Source: Notospermus geniculatus (lineage: Eukaryota > Nemertea > Pilidiophora > Heteronemertea > Lineidae). From it: 64,000 nt of DNA. Below the pieces are notes generated by a model. The model was not told the DNA's origin. It worked only from the letters and a program-made list of their open reading frames with translations, and made no database searches. The stretch is from positions 93,111 through 157,110 of the forward strand of contig NMRB01000602.1 in assembly GCA_002633025.1 (NCBI GenBank), in the 5' to 3' direction. The position numbers and the translations under genes were made by a program. Shown here in pieces: positions 1 through 9,115 of this stretch; positions within the stretch are counted from its first letter, which is position 1, and the number at the start of each line of letters is the position of its first letter.

Positions 1-202
1 CTCGATTTAAGTGCACTCTGTGTATATCGTCTGTTATCAGCAATTCGACGTCCTTCTTGTTAATTTTAGCCACACTGGTTATTAAATTTTGGTAAGTGGA
101 TATAAACTGATCTAGTTCAAATTGGTTTAATTTGAGATTAGGAATGTAGTAATCTTTAATATAAATCGATTCGGGAGTGTACAACTTTTTTAGCTTATTC
201 AT
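1..202 (-). CDS. 5' part of a repeated viral gene (cut by window edge)
   Basis: The reading frame starts at the ATG whose complement is 200-202 and runs off the left edge of the window, so only about 67 codons are present. It is a near-copy of the first half of the 137-residue gene at 14188-14601: the nucleotides match over about 201 bases with only a handful of differences, and similarity stops abruptly at the start codon. The function is not recognised. Direct repetition at a distance of about 14.4 kb means either two paralogues or the edge of a larger direct duplication. The 5' flanks of the two copies are unrelated, so the duplication border lies at the start codon. Confidence 0.75.
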   Translation of the reverse strand, partial: MNKLKKLYTPESIYIKDYYIPNLKLNQFELDQFISTYQNLITSVAKINKKDVELLITDDIHRVHLNR

Positions 203-267
203 GATGAATACTATACCAACGAGTAAGCAATTTTAAAAAGAATGAGATTTTTGTACGATGTCCCGAA

Positions 268-678
268 ATGGACCTCATCAGCATGTATTTTACACTTCCT
301 GAACAAAAGGAGACAATGAGGAAACAAACGATTGGTGGCTTTTTGGATGCGATCATTAATGATTACAATGTTCATGTGAATACATTTTCGGGAAAATGTG
401 AAAAACTTTGTAAGAGAGGGCTTTTAGAAACTACCCCCTGTCGTGTATTGGGAGTTTCTTTTCCTCGATTTATTTTTACTAACCATCAATTGAAAGAAGA
501 GTTCATTCACAAAAAGTTTGATAATAATCACTTGAAGAAGAATCCAAATGATGCCAAGATAATCGACCACCTTCACGAATACTACATATCGAGAGATGGA
601 GAATACGTGATTTGCTCACCTCACAAAATGCTCGGGAAATTCGACTTTGGATCCGCTTTAGCCAAGCCGTATAGGTAA
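268..678 (+). CDS. hypothetical viral protein, 136 aa
   Basis: A complete ATG-to-stop frame of 136 codons, divergent from the partial gene at 1-202. The frame is closed by a stop upstream (205-207), so the ATG at 268 is the only start. An AT-rich TTTTAAAAAG at 231-240 may serve as a TATA element. The product is basic, without a membrane segment or signal peptide, and has a Gly-Lys-Phe-Asp-Phe-Gly stretch near its C terminus. I do not recognise the family. Its length, compact spacing and normal amino-acid composition argue for a real gene. The hairpin repeat at 745-1090 begins shortly after it. Confidence 0.5.
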   Translation: MDLISMYFTLPEQKETMRKQTIGGFLDAIINDYNVHVNTFSGKCEKLCKRGLLETTPCRVLGVSFPRFIFTNHQLKEEFIHKKFDNNHLKKNPNDAKIIDHLHEYYISRDGEYVICSPHKMLGKFDFGSALAKPYR

Positions 679-744
679 ACATGACATGGACTGTAAAAAC
701 CGATGCATTTTGTGTTGTGGACTACCGCTGAAAGGGTAAATGTC

Positions 745-1090
745 GTCCTGGGTACATACAAAGATTACCCAGGATCTCAGTCTTCACTAAAACACACTCT
801 GGGTGTAGTTTCGGTAGCCGACCATACCATCACCCTTCCGCAATCTGTGCCTGGAACGAGTCCTATTCAGAAATCCTGTGGAATCATGCGGTCTTGTGCT
901 GCGGTACTTGTTGGGTAGCTGTTTATGACATTCTTGGGGCAGTCACGTCACCACGGGCGAGACAACCTGCCACGTGTCTGTACAATGTTGGGCTGTACAA
1001 TGTTGGGTGATGTTCGTCTACCGAAAGTACACCCAGAATGTGTTTTAGTGAAGATTGAGATCCTGGGTAATCTTTGTATGTACCCAGGAC
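745..1090. repeat. long inverted repeat (hairpin/MITE-like), ~78-bp arms
   Basis: Bases 745-822 are nearly identical to the reverse complement of 1012-1090. Each arm also holds a smaller palindrome built on CCTGGGTA / TTACCCAGG. The spacer of about 190 bases has no convincing gene. It sits between viral ORFs and looks like a non-autonomous element or a structured intergenic insertion. Short ORFs over it are by-products. Confidence 0.8.
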
Positions 1091-1858
1091 GCATCACTAC
1101 CAGAGTCGAATTGGGAAGTGTATTTTACCAATAAATTTGTCAACACATCCGCGACTATACCGAGACAGAAGTATTGACACTTCACTCGTTATTGGTTGTC
1201 TGATAACAAAAATAGATCTATTTTTGCTGATAAAGATAAAGAAAAGCATTGATTTTTTCGCACACAGTATTATATATTTCAATACAAAATATCGAATGAT
1301 GCGACAGTCCTACATGTATATACAATTGACTCATGAGTTCGTCACCCCCTCCTCCCTTTACATTAACATTAACATTGTCAAATATGCTATATATAAAGAA
1401 ATATACGGTCAATTGAACACAAGAGTCTTATTCATTTCTTCCATCTCTAAACACACGTGTGTTTTCATTGGAAAAAACGTACATCGAATTCAAATTCGCG
1501 TACCATCCGATATGAATTGACCACCGCGTAACTCGTCTCGATGGCGGGTGGTTCAGACAACGAATGGAGTCAGCCGCAACAGATGGCGACAAAGTTCTAA
1601 CAAATCAATCTACGTGATTGCTGCTTGATCGATAATGACTGGGTCGGCTATCCATTGAATTGGGTCGTAGTGACACCTATTGGTCAATTCACTGACACCT
1701 CCTATTGGCCCCATATCAACGGATACAGACTCAAGGTGTTGTGTTTTACCTAAAGTAGGCACGAGCATGTCGAGTTGCAAACTGATCGATAGATATATAT
1801 CAGTTTATAAGTCGTGTTGATTCCATCACAAGTATTTCCGGCCGTTTAGAAATCGTCC
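1091..1858. other. intergenic region without a supported gene
   Basis: About 770 bases of AT-rich sequence. A 148-codon frame crosses 1074-1520, but it begins inside the hairpin arm and has a low-complexity Ile/Tyr/Lys-rich composition. I see no reliable promoter for it and do not call it. Confidence 0.5.
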
Positions 1859-2188
1859 TCACTCATCCCAGTTCGTGTCCTCGAAGTTAATTAGTGTTTC
1901 GGGAATTTCCATACTGGGATAATCTTCTTCATCATATTTACACAGAACATCGTGAGTGGTCGTATCGAATGGTCGTGCACTTATGAGAATAAGGTCATTG
2001 ATGTTCATTTTGTCATTTCGTTTCAAACTTCCTCGCATTTTACAACGAACCGTAGTCTTATTTTCAGTAAAAGCGAGCAAAAATCCTGATCCGGTGAACT
2101 TAGTAATTCGAGCGTATTGTTGAACTGCAGGATCTTCTTTGCATTGAAAGGTCTTGTGTCTTGCCGACTGTTGCTTTCGTTTCCCCAT
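1859..2188 (-). CDS. eIF1A-like translation initiation factor, 109 aa
   Basis: The predicted protein resembles eukaryotic/archaeal initiation factor 1A along most of its length. It has a basic N-terminal tail, an S1/OB-fold core (about residues 22-95) containing an ARITKFTGSG strand-loop and an RCKMRGSL segment typical of the eIF1A RNA-binding face, an INDLILI strand, a KYDEEDY segment, and a short acidic C terminus. In cells eIF1A binds the ribosomal A site in the small subunit and assists scanning and start-codon choice. The open frame extends upstream to an ATG at 2338, but a minus-strand TATA element at 2222-2230 lies inside that extension. The ATG at 2186-2188, about 35 bases downstream of it and at the start of the homology, is therefore preferred. 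It is shorter than cellular eIF1A (about 140 residues), mostly through a reduced acidic tail. It is divergent from the gene at 2439 and shares a 250-base promoter region with it. Viral capture from a host is inference. Confidence 0.82.
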   Translation of the reverse strand: MGKRKQQSARHKTFQCKEDPAVQQYARITKFTGSGFLLAFTENKTTVRCKMRGSLKRNDKMNINDLILISARPFDTTTHDVLCKYDEEDYPSMEIPETLINFEDTNWDE

Positions 2189-2221
2189 GATTGTCAATGA
2201 AGTGAAGTGAGACTCCATGAA

Positions 2222-2230
2222 AATATATAA
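2222..2230 (-). promoter_or_regulatory. TATA box of the eIF1A-like gene
   Basis: The minus strand reads TTATATATTT about 35 bases upstream of the preferred ATG at 2188. The neighbouring DNA holds repeated AACCACG/CGTGGTT motifs (2250-2280), which may be factor sites shared with the divergent gene. Confidence 0.6.
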
Positions 2231-2400
2231 TATTCCAACCAGTGGTTTTGAGAACCACGTGGTTAATTCAAACCACGGTACATACAGATGGTTGCATTCA
2301 ACAGAACGTACGGTACATGAATAAATGAGTTGCACCATGGTTGTCCGTTAACGAGTGGTGTTTCTCCCACAAAATCACCATATCAAGGGTGGTAATTTAG

Positions 2401-2408
2401 TATAAATA
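2401..2408 (+). promoter_or_regulatory. TATA box of the 338-aa gene
   Basis: TATAAATA lies 31 bases upstream of the ATG at 2439, the usual spacing for the genes of this block. Confidence 0.6.
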
Positions 2409-2438
2409 TTATGTAGGTCTACGATATCTCGATAACTA

Positions 2439-3455
2439 ATGACTCTCAACAATATGACTTGTATTGAAGAAGCGCTAAAATTCTTGGAAAGAACAAATGG
2501 AGGATATAACTATTTGTCTGATATACACGGAAAGTATGCGGTCGTTCAAACCGTCGATCCAGTGTTACACGGCCTACATATTCAATACGATTCGTGTAAA
2601 GATCAAAGGGAATCTTTACAACCTGATGACGATACAAGCATAATACATAAATTAGCCAGGATATTTGATGAAGCCGAATTCAATTCGGCTTCGCAGTGTC
2701 GTTTCGAACAAGACGGACTGTCATTTTTTCTCCGGGATTTGGAAAGGAATTACAGTGACTACGTTTACAGATACGTTTTTGGTGATCTGCACACTTTGTT
2801 GAACCCCTGTAAACAGCCCATCATCAACTCCATTCTCACCGCAGTGTCTGCGTACAGCATCACCACAGATGTCGAAACATTACAGGAAAAACTGAACGCC
2901 GTCTATAATTTCAAGTGTGCTGAAACATACTGTTTATTCAAAAAAATCCGGGTATTTCACGGAGGAGACTTTGAAAAACAAACGATGTACGGTGGGTACG
3001 GTCCAACACTCCTACCCAGATTTTGCATCTCTTACGAATGGGCTACAAGTAAAGAGAAATGTCAACAATTTCTAGCCGCCATCGAGACGTTTCATAGAGA
3101 ACTAGTGGTGGAAAAATCACTACTACCGTGGTCAAATTCCTGCTTGTTATGCTTGATGTACTGTCATAATTGTCTAGTCAATGAAAACTGCGAGGTTGAC
3201 GAGGTTGCACACATTAAATTCTTCCCCACCATATGCGACTTCGCGATCTGTGAAATGCCCGAACAACTTTATTCCGTCGGATTCAATATCATAAGAATTT
3301 CGAACAAGGCTAATGTAGGAGTATTAAACAACGCCACCTTAAATATCAATAACGTAATTTACCATATAGAAAAAATTTTGAATTACTTTTTCCTCCGAAA
3401 GTTTGAATATGAACAACACAATGTGTGCGAGGTTCTCAGCATCAACCAAATTTAG
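2439..3455 (+). CDS. conserved-looking viral protein, 338 aa, Cys/His motif
   Basis: A full-length frame starting at the first ATG after a well-placed TATA box. The product is soluble, with no signal peptide or clear membrane segment. Around residues 234-245 it carries a cluster, CLLCLMYCHNC, that could bind zinc. I cannot assign a family. A zinc-containing nuclear-egress or packaging role is conceivable by composition only. It is convergent with the 623-aa gene and their stop regions overlap by 14 bases (3442-3455), typical of compact DNA-virus genomes. Confidence 0.7.
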   Translation: MTLNNMTCIEEALKFLERTNGGYNYLSDIHGKYAVVQTVDPVLHGLHIQYDSCKDQRESLQPDDDTSIIHKLARIFDEAEFNSASQCRFEQDGLSFFLRDLERNYSDYVYRYVFGDLHTLLNPCKQPIINSILTAVSAYSITTDVETLQEKLNAVYNFKCAETYCLFKKIRVFHGGDFEKQTMYGGYGPTLLPRFCISYEWATSKEKCQQFLAAIETFHRELVVEKSLLPWSNSCLLCLMYCHNCLVNENCEVDEVAHIKFFPTICDFAICEMPEQLYSVGFNIIRISNKANVGVLNNATLNINNVIYHIEKILNYFFLRKFEYEQHNVCEVLSINQI

Positions 3456-5313
3456 ATTTCAGATTGTTTATAAACTTGTAAATAACCGATCCGTTTGATA
3501 TGCTTAAGAATATCTGATCGAGACTTAATGTCTTGTCTAGTAAGTCCAATTTCATGGTCTCCGTTAATCCAGAGTCAACAAATAAAGAAAGGAATGTGGT
3601 AATGAACATCAGTGTGTGTCGAGTCATTTTGTATTCGATAAACTGTCCAGTCGGATCGTAACTGGATATTATTCCAAAAATCTTATGTAATAGAGCACTC
3701 CACGTTGCAGAAAGCTCTTTTACATCTTCGTAGATTTTTGGCACGTCTGCTCTCAAGGTGCTGTTCATGTAGGAAACATTGTCTTGATTGTCGTCAATGT
3801 CGGAGCAGTCGACGATAAGTTTTTCGCGCTGGTCTATTTTTTTATTGAGTTGCTCTCGTGATAAGACCATATTTTTAGAGGAATTGTTCTGTAATAATTC
3901 CCGTTCACCATCTGATACGCGTAGTTGTATATCCTGCTCTCGAACTTTTTTTTCGAGATCCACAATTTGTTGTTTCTTTATCGATTCCGATTTTTTCAAT
4001 TCATTAATTACCCTAGTTTGATTTTGTATACAAATTTGTGTCAGTTTTGAAAATTTATTTAAATTATCCTGCATTTTCTTTTGACGATTCATATTTTGAG
4101 AAAGTTGATGGCGCTGTAGTAAGGTAGAAGAAAACGTGTCGGTTCCGTTAATTTGATGGAGGTTCGAATTCGTAGTGTATACTTCCTTAGAAGGGCTGCT
4201 TTCTTGATTGCACACGAAGTTTTCAATGTTCTTCATCCATTCGTTGGTACTACACCCCGTCGATTTTCTTAAGTCAATGAGACGACGCAATTCTTTTTCG
4301 TCACACTGAAATCTATTTTCCTTTATAAAGGATTTCAATTCAGTTGTTATTTGATCACTATCGTCCTTTCCTTTGGTTCCTTCGGAGCCTGGTTTACTAT
4401 GAGGCCTGCTGTTCACTATGATTTTCGTCGGAACTGAATTTGCTCGAACGGTCATCAAATGAATGTCAATTTTTTCCATAACAAATTTTTCCCACCTATA
4501 CACGTGTCTCAGAGGGGAATAGATGGTCAGGTCGAATCCATCTCCTTCGCACGTGGCGTTGATGTCGTCGCGTTCAGGATGTAATGTGACGTTGCATTCG
4601 TTATAATAAAAAAAATCTAACTCTTTATCACTCGTTAAAGTCCTACCGCAGAATTGCTTTGTTTTCATATCGAAGAGTATGACAGTGTCGTTTAATGCCG
4701 GTATGACACTCACGTTGCATTCTCCCAAACTTATAACTTTTCGTATATCTGTCAAAACAGACTTTAAATCATTTCCAGAGACGCGCTTGGGACGTTTGTC
4801 CACTTTGAAATCGGCAACGTAAGGTACCACCCCTATCAGTACATACCAGTCGAGAGACCTTTCAAACAGTCGCTGGTATGTATGGTGATCGCCATGCGCC
4901 TCTTCAAATGCTATATTTTTTAATGTCAGTGAAAACTGAGTCTCCCACATATCAAACAAAGTGCGTTTATCCAAGTCGTCGAGGTCAGGTAAAATTTTTT
5001 TCGAATTGTGGTAGTATTCAAGCCAGTCACGACTTATAATTTCCGGTGTCAAATTATATAAGATTAAATTGAGTGTGTGCTGAAACAAAATATTGAACAC
5101 ATGCATACCCTTTTTGAAATCTTCGTACATTAGTTTATTCGGACAAGAGAAACCATTACCCAGCAATACATCGATTAGTTCGAATGAATATCTGGTGGGA
5201 TGTACCAGACTATAACTATTGGTTTTGGTTCGGTTTGTGGTACGTAAAATGCACCGTTTTACCATGTTATGGTCATGTTGGTGACAGTATATTTTTGAGT
5301 ATAAAAAATCCAT
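3442..5313 (-). CDS. large viral protein with central coiled coil, 623 aa (tegument-like?)
   Basis: A single uninterrupted frame starting at an ATG (5311-5313) 20-30 bases downstream of a minus-strand TATAAA (5334-5340). The N-terminal ~300 residues look globular. A basic, polar linker follows around residues 300-400. Residues ~405-485 contain heptad-like Leu/Ile/Gln/Lys patterns typical of a coiled coil, and a mainly helical C terminus follows. No signal peptide or membrane segment is evident. I do not recognise the family. A structural (tegument or capsid-associated) role is a guess from size and coiled coil. Upstream lies a cluster of foldback elements (5408-6204). Confidence 0.75.
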   Translation of the reverse strand: MDFLYSKIYCHQHDHNMVKRCILRTTNRTKTNSYSLVHPTRYSFELIDVLLGNGFSCPNKLMYEDFKKGMHVFNILFQHTLNLILYNLTPEIISRDWLEYYHNSKKILPDLDDLDKRTLFDMWETQFSLTLKNIAFEEAHGDHHTYQRLFERSLDWYVLIGVVPYVADFKVDKRPKRVSGNDLKSVLTDIRKVISLGECNVSVIPALNDTVILFDMKTKQFCGRTLTSDKELDFFYYNECNVTLHPERDDINATCEGDGFDLTIYSPLRHVYRWEKFVMEKIDIHLMTVRANSVPTKIIVNSRPHSKPGSEGTKGKDDSDQITTELKSFIKENRFQCDEKELRRLIDLRKSTGCSTNEWMKNIENFVCNQESSPSKEVYTTNSNLHQINGTDTFSSTLLQRHQLSQNMNRQKKMQDNLNKFSKLTQICIQNQTRVINELKKSESIKKQQIVDLEKKVREQDIQLRVSDGERELLQNNSSKNMVLSREQLNKKIDQREKLIVDCSDIDDNQDNVSYMNSTLRADVPKIYEDVKELSATWSALLHKIFGIISSYDPTGQFIEYKMTRHTLMFITTFLSLFVDSGLTETMKLDLLDKTLSLDQIFLSISNGSVIYKFINNLKSKFG

Positions 5314-5333
5314 TGATGCGTAAATCGGACCCG

Positions 5334-5340
5334 TTTATAA
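5334..5340 (-). promoter_or_regulatory. TATA box of the 623-aa gene
   Basis: The minus strand reads TTATAAAC 21-27 bases upstream of the ATG at 5313. Confidence 0.5.
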
Positions 5341-5407
5341 AGCTTTAAATAATGGGGCTATCCGGGAAAACTGTACCTTTAGACAGCTCTGCTGTACTAC
5401 AAGTCCT

Positions 5408-5687
5408 GGGGCCGTATTTTAGAACGTTCCTTATCATTAAGGTCGACCTTGACGACTCTCCACCTGCAAGTTTTCTTGGGGTTTTCTTGCGCAATTTGGC
5501 TCACAATGGGCAATTCAACTACGAGCAGTTGTTTATGTCACCGGTCCCAGCGTAAGCCATGAGGAACAAAATAATGATGAATTGCCCATTGTGAGCCAAA
5601 TTGCGCAAGAAAACCCCAAGAAAACTTGCAGGTGGAGAGTCGTCAAGGTCGACCTTAATGATAAGGAACGTTCTAAAATACGGCCCC
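5408..5687. mobile_element. perfect 109-bp inverted repeat (foldback MITE)
   Basis: Bases 5408-5516 are exactly the reverse complement of 5579-5687, around a 62-base spacer. The ends read GGGGCCGTATTTTAGAACG. A shorter relative with the same terminal sequence lies at 44246-44364, and elements with similar ends occupy 5786-6204. Identity between the arms suggests recent insertion or conversion. Confidence 0.92.
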
Positions 5688-5785
5688 TAGTGTCACTGTA
5701 AACTGGGGGATGGAAAGTGAAATGTTCAGAAACTCAAATGTGTTATCAAACAGGGGAGCGTCACTTACAGGCAGAAAAAGTGATG

Positions 5786-6204
5786 TAGGACCGTATTCAA
5801 AAAGGGTGATCATCGCGCAATTAAGGGTATTTAGCCCAATCAGCGTACAAATAGCCCTTTTTCAAAATCACGCGACGTCTTTGTGCGGAGCTTAGGGGCC
5901 CTGAGTGACGTCACACAAACATCGCCATGGCATTTGGCAGTGTAAAAAGTCACGACGCAGTTTGTGTGACGTCACTCGGGGCCCCTAAACGTAGCTCCGC
6001 ACAAAGACGTCGCGTGATTTTGAAAAAAGGGCTATTCTGCATTACACAGGTTAAAGGCCTAGAAAACTATTGTCTGATGTGTGCGATTATCCTGCGGGTA
6101 AAATGTCACAGATCAGGCAGCATACAGAAGGTAGGCCTTTAACCTGTATAACGCAGAATTTGTACGCTGATTTGGCTAAACATCCTTTTTGAATACGGCC
6201 CCTA
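5786..6204. mobile_element. nested foldback elements with GGNCCGTATTC ends
   Basis: The outer ends (about 5786-5865 and 6155-6204) are inverted copies sharing CCGTATTCAAAAAGG and CAGCGTACAAAT. Inside, 5851-5920 and 5960-6033 form a second inverted repeat containing TGACGTCAC motifs. A third (6046-6147) is bounded by ACAGGTTAAAGGCCTA and its complement. This is stepwise insertion of one element into another. No gene is supported across 5688-6435. Confidence 0.8.
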
Positions 6205-6435
6205 ACCATTTTCAAACCTCAGATGCCTCCATCATTGACGTAATCATCGTATCAGACTTGATGTTTTGTCCATCACACTTTTATCCGACGGCACTCAAAT
6301 CGGCTTCTGTAACCCGTTAACACCTAGAGCAGTATAAACAAGTTCCATCATTGGGTTTTTGTACCCTACATCTGAGATGTTACGATTATGAAATGACCTT
6401 GATGGTAAATGTCAACGGTCAAGGTCAAGAGACAC

Positions 6436-7515
6436 CTATCGAGAGGTTGAACTATATTCTGGGTTGTCCCATTTTGACGTATATACGGATTGATAATCAC
6501 CGAACATATCATCTGAAAACATGTCGGAAGAAATACAAACTTCAACAATCATAGCAGGTTTCTTGAACAACTCGCCAGTATCGGTCTCGACTAAAGCGCC
6601 GTCGTAACAAAACAATAAGAATAGAAAGAGAGTTTTTATTTCTTCAGAAATACTTTTGACCACGACTGCCTGGTGAAACACCTGCTTTACGTACTGGTGT
6701 TTGCAATTGACGGTGATCGAATCTACGGTATAAGAACGCGTCGGTTTGGTGACATCAAATTCAGTTTCGGGATCGTACGTATACACCGTTGTAGTGCAGT
6801 CGTTCCAGTGTGCTCTTGCTATCGAGGTTCCATAGCACCAATCTGTCGGCTTCGAATCGTTATTATTTAGTTCCAGTGGCACAAAAAGTAGAGATTTTGC
6901 ACAGCTTTTCATAGACATGTAGCCGTGTTTCAGAAGGAATTCTTTGAAGGCACCCTCGGTGTCTGGCGCCGGACTGTGTAAAAAGACCTTATAAATCGAT
7001 TTTATCTCACAAATGCCTCTAATTTTTCCTTTTCTCATTATCAGTAAGTCAGGCGTCGCCGCAAACATAGGAAGATTCAGATGTAATATCAGACCAGGCT
7101 TGTAAAAATGCGCCTTTTCGTACATGACCTTGAGATAGAGATAACACAAATGTTCGTAAAGCAATCCGTGTCTCATCGCCTTAGTCGTGAATTGCGATCC
7201 GGACGTGTTATTGACTACCTCATTGGTGATGGTATTCAACTTAGTAGACGACGTGATTCTGTTTTTTCGAAGCGCATGCCAAAGGTCAGTGTTATATTTT
7301 GTGAGTTGGTCGACAATTGCAATCAATCCTAAAGACATCGAATGATTCGTGCGGATACCCACCAGATGCTCTAGTTGCATGCAGAGTGATGTGACTTCTT
7401 TCTCAATAACTTTAACTGACAATGACATAATCGGATGTCGTAGAACTGATGCGGCAACCGCAAGCGCAGCTATTAGAATATCGCTGAGGGTGGTACGCTT
7501 ATCATGGGGTACCAT
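6436..7515 (-). CDS. herpesvirus-type alkaline exonuclease (PD-(D/E)XK), start uncertain
   Basis: The protein shows the motif order of the herpesvirus alkaline nuclease / lambda-exonuclease-YqaJ family. Counting from the ATG at 7513-7515 it has LRKNRITSS (about 82-90), GLLYEHL (about 117-123, motif with a catalytic-site Glu), FAATPDLL (about 151-158, metal-binding Asp156) and CEIKS (about 169-173, the E-x-K pair). Such enzymes process replicating viral DNA and, with a single-strand binding protein, promote recombination. Length from this ATG is 359 residues. The frame stays open upstream to about 7593 but contains no further ATG (the codon at 7557 is TTG), and no TATA lies nearby. Either this ATG is used, or a 5' exon or start has been lost. 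The predicted catalytic residues are intact. Confidence 0.85.
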   Translation of the reverse strand: MVPHDKRTTLSDILIAALAVAASVLRHPIMSLSVKVIEKEVTSLCMQLEHLVGIRTNHSMSLGLIAIVDQLTKYNTDLWHALRKNRITSSTKLNTITNEVVNNTSGSQFTTKAMRHGLLYEHLCYLYLKVMYEKAHFYKPGLILHLNLPMFAATPDLLIMRKGKIRGICEIKSIYKVFLHSPAPDTEGAFKEFLLKHGYMSMKSCAKSLLFVPLELNNNDSKPTDWCYGTSIARAHWNDCTTTVYTYDPETEFDVTKPTRSYTVDSITVNCKHQYVKQVFHQAVVVKSISEEIKTLFLFLLFCYDGALVETDTGELFKKPAMIVEVCISSDMFSDDMFGDYQSVYTSKWDNPEYSSTSR

Positions 7516-7809
7516 CACTTCGCCATAGATGATTTCGAATTTTGGAATCGCTTCCAAATTGTGTCCTCCTGGGAGCTCGAATCTGCTTTTAGGTCATCTG
7601 ATATTTTTCACCATATCGAGAGGAATTCATGCAATTAGGGGTGGTCGGCCTACCGTCGATGGTGTAATGATCTCAATATACAAAGTTGCTGTGAAACAAG
7701 GCATTGTGAATATAGTAGTGGTAACCACCACCTCTTCCTCCCCCTCCCCAACAGATGGTATAGTAACCGACCACCCTCGAATGAAATCACAATCTAATTT
7801 CGACTGACG

Positions 7810-8487
7810 ATGAAAATTTATGTGACGAATTACGCTTTCATAGAACACGACAATTCTGAATTTGTATCGTATATTGAAGAATTTTTAATAAGACTGATAA
7901 GAAGTGACATTTCCGAGCGTGAATCAACTTTCATATTTCTACTCATGGAAAATCTCTATACTTATTTCTATAACGTGCTGTTACATTTTCACAGCAACTG
8001 TTTGATAAATTTTTACAACTATGATTACCTATCACGGGTAATTCGAACTAACGGATGTGTCAGGAATTGCTGTTTGATAAAATTCAATGCCCCTCCGTGC
8101 GATGTCTATGCGGTAAACAAAGAAAAAAGTAATATAGACATTATACGTAAACTACACGAATCACATCGCATACACAAACTCAAGAGGATCGCCCAAATTT
8201 CAAGCGTTGATGGGAGAATAGATTTGCAAATGACAAGGATGTTTATTTTATATTTAATGATGACCGATATATTGAAGTTTGAAGACGAGATTCCTCAAAG
8301 AGATTGGTATTTTTTGAAAGCGTTGGTCCTTGACATACTGAGTTGGAAAGGTATTTTTGCTACGCACGAAAGAACCGAAACAAATCGTGAAATTATTAAA
8401 ATTGTGAAAGGTACTTTAAGTGATCAGTACATCTATGACATGCTATACTCGTATTACGGAAACGTCGGGGCCGTCCAGGATAATTGA
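7810..8487 (+). CDS. hypothetical viral protein, 225 aa
   Basis: An ATG-to-stop frame of 225 codons, divergent from the exonuclease across about 250 bases. It has no signal peptide or membrane anchor, and the composition is mainly helical with many Ile/Tyr/Arg. The family is not recognised. Its last ~20 codons lie inside the segment duplicated at 9301-9818. In the second copy the equivalent frame hits a stop early, so only this copy is complete. It overlaps the next small gene by 53 bases. Confidence 0.65.
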   Translation: MKIYVTNYAFIEHDNSEFVSYIEEFLIRLIRSDISERESTFIFLLMENLYTYFYNVLLHFHSNCLINFYNYDYLSRVIRTNGCVRNCCLIKFNAPPCDVYAVNKEKSNIDIIRKLHESHRIHKLKRIAQISSVDGRIDLQMTRMFILYLMMTDILKFEDEIPQRDWYFLKALVLDILSWKGIFATHERTETNREIIKIVKGTLSDQYIYDMLYSYYGNVGAVQDN

Positions 8488-8937
8488 AGATGATGATGGT
8501 GACATAGAATTTGCGCTTAAGAATTTAAAGGAGATATTACCGGCGAACACAGTGCCTCATTTCCCCGACATAATTACCAAGTGTCAGCGGCAAGACAGTT
8601 ACATCAGATATTGCAAAAACAAGCACTCTGCTTGCGACCACGCCAAATTATTTAATGTCGCATTAGGTAAACACAGAGAATATTATTCCTTATGGACCAC
8701 GATAGACAAGAAAAAATAACACATCTATTGATTAATTCGATAGAACCGATCCCAAAAGAATACAACGTACATAAATATTTGGACGTTAACGACACGTACG
8801 TAATCTCATTTGAAATTTTCATCGATGTTACATCCATAAAACTAGTTCAGCTATTTTACGCTCTAAATTTGTATCAGTTTAATCACACACCAATAGATTT
8901 TTCAACCTATTTACAGACTAAAAATAAAAAACTCACA
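8419..8937 (+). repeat. direct duplication, copy 1 (~520 bp)
   Basis: This segment is repeated at 9301-9818 with scattered substitutions and one in-frame 6-base difference. It covers the end of the 225-aa gene, the whole small gene and the 5' third of the tail-anchored protein gene. Similarity stops sharply at 8937, just after codons for TKNKKLT. Confidence 0.9.
8435..8719 (+). CDS. small Cys-containing viral protein, 94 aa (copy 1)
   Basis: The open frame begins upstream at a GTG (8420). The first ATG is at 8435, inside the end of the 225-aa gene. The product has an acidic N-terminal stretch, then a conserved core with Cys and His residues in the series TKCQRQ, RYCKNK and SACDHAK, and a Lys-rich end. 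The second copy (9322-9600) keeps this core, and its indel relative to copy 1 is a multiple of three, suggesting purifying selection before or after duplication. The function is unknown. Confidence 0.6.
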   Translation: MTCYTRITETSGPSRIIEDDDGDIEFALKNLKEILPANTVPHFPDIITKCQRQDSYIRYCKNKHSACDHAKLFNVALGKHREYYSLWTTIDKKK

Positions 8938-8961
8938 ACTCTTCAACATGTCGAAACGTAA
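8692..8961 (+). pseudogene. truncated first copy of the tail-anchored protein gene
   Basis: The first ~82 codons match the 245-aa gene at 9573-10310. After 8937 the sequence becomes unrelated and the frame ends at 8961, so about two thirds of the protein, including its membrane anchor, is missing. It is best explained as the truncated end of the local duplication. A short protein could still be made. Confidence 0.8.
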
Positions 8962-9115
8962 ACATCATAGCCACCGATCTATCAGTGATAGACTGAAACC
9001 GACTATGATTTGGGACTTTGTGAAAAAAGAACTCACTTCCACCAATAGTCATAGGTACACAACACCAGCAGTAAAGAAAAGAGAAATAGTTGACGAACAA
9101 AATGGTGGGGTCTAA
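8948..9115 (+). CDS. small basic ORF, 55 aa
   Basis: A short ATG frame, below the usual ORF cut-off, begins 14 bases before the stop of the truncated copy. Its N terminus is Lys/Arg/His/Ser-rich (MSKRKHHSHRSISDR), followed by a short hydrophobic WDFV segment and a basic tail. After the TAA the same frame stays open for another 15 codons, so the stop may be a later mutation. Small basic size would suit a minor capsid or nucleic-acid-binding protein, but no family is recognised. Confidence 0.35.
   Translation: MSKRKHHSHRSISDRLKPTMIWDFVKKELTSTNSHRYTTPAVKKREIVDEQNGGV

Noticed and set aside
1074-1520. 148-codon plus-strand frame
   Set aside because: Begins inside an inverted-repeat arm, low-complexity composition, no promoter. 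Probably a chance open frame in AT-rich DNA.
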